This document shows, one piece after another, positions 46,913 through 48,653 of a stretch of 48,653 nucleotides of DNA. Each line of letters opens with the position of its first letter. Positions within the stretch are counted from its first letter, which is position 1. The stretch is from positions 1-48,653 of the forward strand of contig SYOX01000335.1 in NCBI GenBank assembly GCA_005804885.1. The letters are read 5' to 3'. The translations under genes were made by a program, and so were the position numbers. The notes under the pieces were generated by a model. The model ran no database searches and had not been told where the DNA came from. It saw only the letters and a program-made list of their open reading frames with translations. This DNA is from Pseudomonadota bacterium. Its GTDB lineage: Bacteria > Myxococcota_A > Bradymonadia > Bradymonadales > GCA-2716585.

Positions 46913-48157
46913 TCATCGTTCCGCCGCCGCCTCGATCCGCTCCTGCGCGATCTTGAGCTCCTGCGCGGGGTCGGCGGCCTTCTTGACGATCCGGGCGATG
47001 GCCTGATCGGCGGGCCCCCAGACGAAGCGCATCGAGGGCAGGTTCGGCATCCCCACCGCGTCCTCGATCTGCGCCTTGAAGGAGCGCTGCACCTCCGTCG
47101 CCTTGACCACGTCCCAGGTGCCCCGGTGCGCGGCGGGCTGGCCGCCGAGCTCCATCCGGATCCTGGAGCCCTCGGCCCCGGCCAGGTAGCGCATCACCTC
47201 GAAGGTCTCGGCCTTGTGCCGGGACCGGCGGCTCATCAAGACCGCCTCCGAGCCAAAGAAGGGCGCCATGGGCCGACCCGTGGCCGCGACCCGCGGCAGC
47301 GGCGCCACCCCCCAGTCGATCTCCGGGGCGATCTCCCCGATCAACCACGGCCCGTTGATCACCATCGCCGCCTTGCCCTGGTTGAAGAGGCTCGTGACCA
47401 CGGCCCCGTCCACGTCGTCCGGCACCACCCGGTGCTTGTGCAGCAGATCCTGGCAGAACTGCAGCCCCCGCGCCGTCCCCGGGTCGTCCATGTGCACCAC
47501 CCCCTCCTCGTCCAGCGTCTGGCCGCCGAAGCCGTGGATGAAGGGCGCCGCGAAGTAGAGCTGCGTGTTGATGTAGGCCAGCCCGTAGCGCTTCTGGCTC
47601 GGGTCCGTCAGCGCCTTGGCCGTCGCGATAAGCGCCTCGTCCGTCGCCGGCGGCACCGGCACCAGCGCCTTGTTGTAGAAGAGCGCCACCGACTTGAAGG
47701 TCAAGGGCAGGCCGTAGATCGACCGCTTGTAGACCAGCGACCTCACCGTGCTCTCGATGTACTGCCCCAGCATCTCCTCGGTCGCCCAGATCGAGATCGG
47801 CTCGATCACGTCGGCGTCCGCCCAGGAGCCGATGCGATCGTGGGCAAAGATGAACAAATCCGGGCCGTTGTCGCGCGGGATCGCCGTCGTGATCTTGTCC
47901 GCGAAGGCCTGATAGGGGATCTGCTGGGCCTCGACCCGGATGTCCGAGCGCGACCCGTTGAAGGCCTCGATCGCCTTCATCAGCGCGTCGGCCTCCTCCG
48001 CCCGGTAGGCGTGCCACAAGAGCACCCGCGTCGGCCCCCCCTCGGCCTCCCGCGCCCCCTCCGGCCCGCAGCCCACCGCGCACCACAGCGCCAGCGCCGC
48101 CACGACCAGCGCCGCCCGGCGCAGCCCAGCGCCCCGCTCGCCTCGACCCCAGGTCAA
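46913..48157 (-). CDS. Extracellular sugar-binding lipoprotein, MalE type
   Basis: A 414-aa lipoprotein (lipobox AVGC, Cys30) of the CUT1 solute-binding family: TRVLLWHAYRAEEADALMKAIEAF at the N-terminus, GPDLFIFAHDRIGSWADAD, then SIYGLPLTFKSVALFYNKAL and GKAAMVINGPWLIGEI. These match maltose/maltodextrin-type binding proteins. The start is TTG at 48157, with GGAGG five bases upstream, overlapping the stop of the ATPase gene (TTGA), so the binding protein is coupled to the ATPase. The order ATPase, binding protein, two permeases, barrel is a complete importer. No transcriptional regulator is inside the window. Confidence 0.92.
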   Translation of the reverse strand: MTWGRGERGAGLRRAALVVAALALWCAVGCGPEGAREAEGGPTRVLLWHAYRAEEADALMKAIEAFNGSRSDIRVEAQQIPYQAFADKITTAIPRDNGPDLFIFAHDRIGSWADADVIEPISIWATEEMLGQYIESTVRSLVYKRSIYGLPLTFKSVALFYNKALVPVPPATDEALIATAKALTDPSQKRYGLAYINTQLYFAAPFIHGFGGQTLDEEGVVHMDDPGTARGLQFCQDLLHKHRVVPDDVDGAVVTSLFNQGKAAMVINGPWLIGEIAPEIDWGVAPLPRVAATGRPMAPFFGSEAVLMSRRSRHKAETFEVMRYLAGAEGSRIRMELGGQPAAHRGTWDVVKATEVQRSFKAQIEDAVGMPNLPSMRFVWGPADQAIARIVKKAADPAQELKIAQERIEAAAER

Positions 48158-48653
48158 TTCAACCTCCGGTCGCCCGCGCGCGTGAACAGGTGCAGGTGCG
48201 CCATCTCCACCCCGAAGCGCGCCGCCTGCCCCGCCCTCGCCATCGGATCGCCCTCCGAGCGCCCCACGACGCCCTCGCCGCCGATCGTCAGGTAGTAGTA
48301 GGTCTCCGTGCCCATCGGCTCGATCACGTCGATCACGCCCTCGATCCCCGCCGCCGAGCCCAGCGCCGGGTTCAGATCCCGCGGCCTGATCCCCACCAGC
48401 ACCTCGCGCACCTCCCCCGCGGCCTCCAGCGCCGCCGCGTCCGCCTCCCCCAGCGCCAGCTCGAAGCCCTCCCCCTTGACCGTGATCGCCCCCGCGACCC
48501 GGACCACCTCGGCCACGAGCTGGTTCATCGAGGGCGAGCCGATGAAGGAGGCCACGAAGGCGTTCTGCGGCGCGTGGAAGAGCTCCATCGGCGTGCCGGC
48601 CTGCTGGATGATCCCGTCCTTCATCACCACGATCCGATCGGCCAGCGTCATCG
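48154..48653 (-). CDS. Sugar ABC ATPase, MalK/UgpC type (partial, C-terminal part)
   Basis: The last ~165 codons; the N-terminus lies beyond the window edge. MTLADRIVVMKDGIIQQAG and PMELFHAPQNAFVASFIGSPSMN are the typical end of the MalK nucleotide-binding domain (just after the H-loop), followed by the TOBE/regulatory domain (VLVGIRPRDLNPALG, GTETYYYLTIGGEGVVGRSEG). It energises uptake through the permeases encoded downstream. The frame reaches the window end, so this methionine is not the true start. Confidence 0.9.
   Translation of the reverse strand, partial: MTLADRIVVMKDGIIQQAGTPMELFHAPQNAFVASFIGSPSMNQLVAEVVRVAGAITVKGEGFELALGEADAAALEAAGEVREVLVGIRPRDLNPALGSAAGIEGVIDVIEPMGTETYYYLTIGGEGVVGRSEGDPMARAGQAARFGVEMAHLHLFTRAGDRRLN

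Noticed and set aside
1..48653. Defence islands, toxin-antitoxin pairs, CRISPR, prophage or biosynthetic gene cluster
   Set aside because: No cas, restriction, transposase, integrase, polyketide or peptide synthetase motifs were seen, and no regularly spaced repeat array longer than three units.

Overview
The window is a GC-rich bacterial chromosome segment (about 70% GC by eye). It is dense with lipoproteins carrying clear lipoboxes and Pro/Glu linkers. Other markers are a MYXO-CTERM-like C-terminal sorting tail, a Cys-rich CGDG...EQCD module, two FHA proteins, Fn3-like cell-wall enzymes and a prokaryotic NTE-type patatin. Together these suggest Myxococcota or a close relative such as the Bradymonadia. 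This is inferred from protein style only; there is no rRNA or tRNA in the window to anchor it. I see no prophage, CRISPR array or intact insertion sequence.

Layout. 1-1.65 kb: an acyl-CoA dehydrogenase frame broken by an in-frame TAG and by an abrupt sequence change near 137, downstream of pssA. 1.8-10 kb: an M15 peptidase lipoprotein, an alpha/beta hydrolase coupled to an EamA transporter, an FHA-LRR protein, a double GNAT protein whose second half is AAC(6')-Ib-like, and a lysozyme-like lipoprotein. 10-13.3 kb: a GGCT-like protein of lower GC, and a DUF4139 protein translationally coupled to a secreted CxxC protein. 13.4-17.6 kb: HupE-family membrane protein, TM-anchored partner, a probable 51-aa small protein coupled to a zinc-ribbon membrane protein, an MDR oxidoreductase and a tandem GST_N/glutaredoxin protein. 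17.6-23.3 kb: MBL alkylsulfatase-like enzyme, Cys-repeat lipoprotein, methyltransferase, HflX and an L,D-transpeptidase lipoprotein.

23.5-38 kb, all on the plus strand: sulfatase-fold lipoprotein, MFS transporter, a 1359-aa EF-hand/dockerin-like lipoprotein, an alpha/beta-hydrolase-Fn3-GATase-like lipoprotein, a membrane FHA protein with a Fis-like tail, and a GT-C-like membrane protein overlapping a HEAT-repeat protein. 38.4-43.3 kb: an M3 oligoendopeptidase and the NTE-like patatin. 43.4-48.65 kb: one tightly packed minus-strand operon for a sugar ABC importer (ATPase, binding lipoprotein, an MalF-type permease with a large sensor-like N-terminal extension, MalG-type permease, outer-membrane barrel).

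Themes. The window invests heavily in cell-wall and envelope work: three unrelated peptidoglycan-active lipoproteins and many surface lipoproteins. Several neighbours are translationally coupled (TGATG, ATGA, GTGA, TTGA overlaps). Gene boundaries repeatedly carry short direct repeats; three pairs are spaced 72-74 nt apart and overlap a stop codon or a gene start. The most unusual items are the GNAT-AAC(6') fusion, the extended MalF, the FHA-Fis membrane protein, the small coupled ORF at 15055, and the spaced boundary repeats. No single item can be called a new system from sequence alone.
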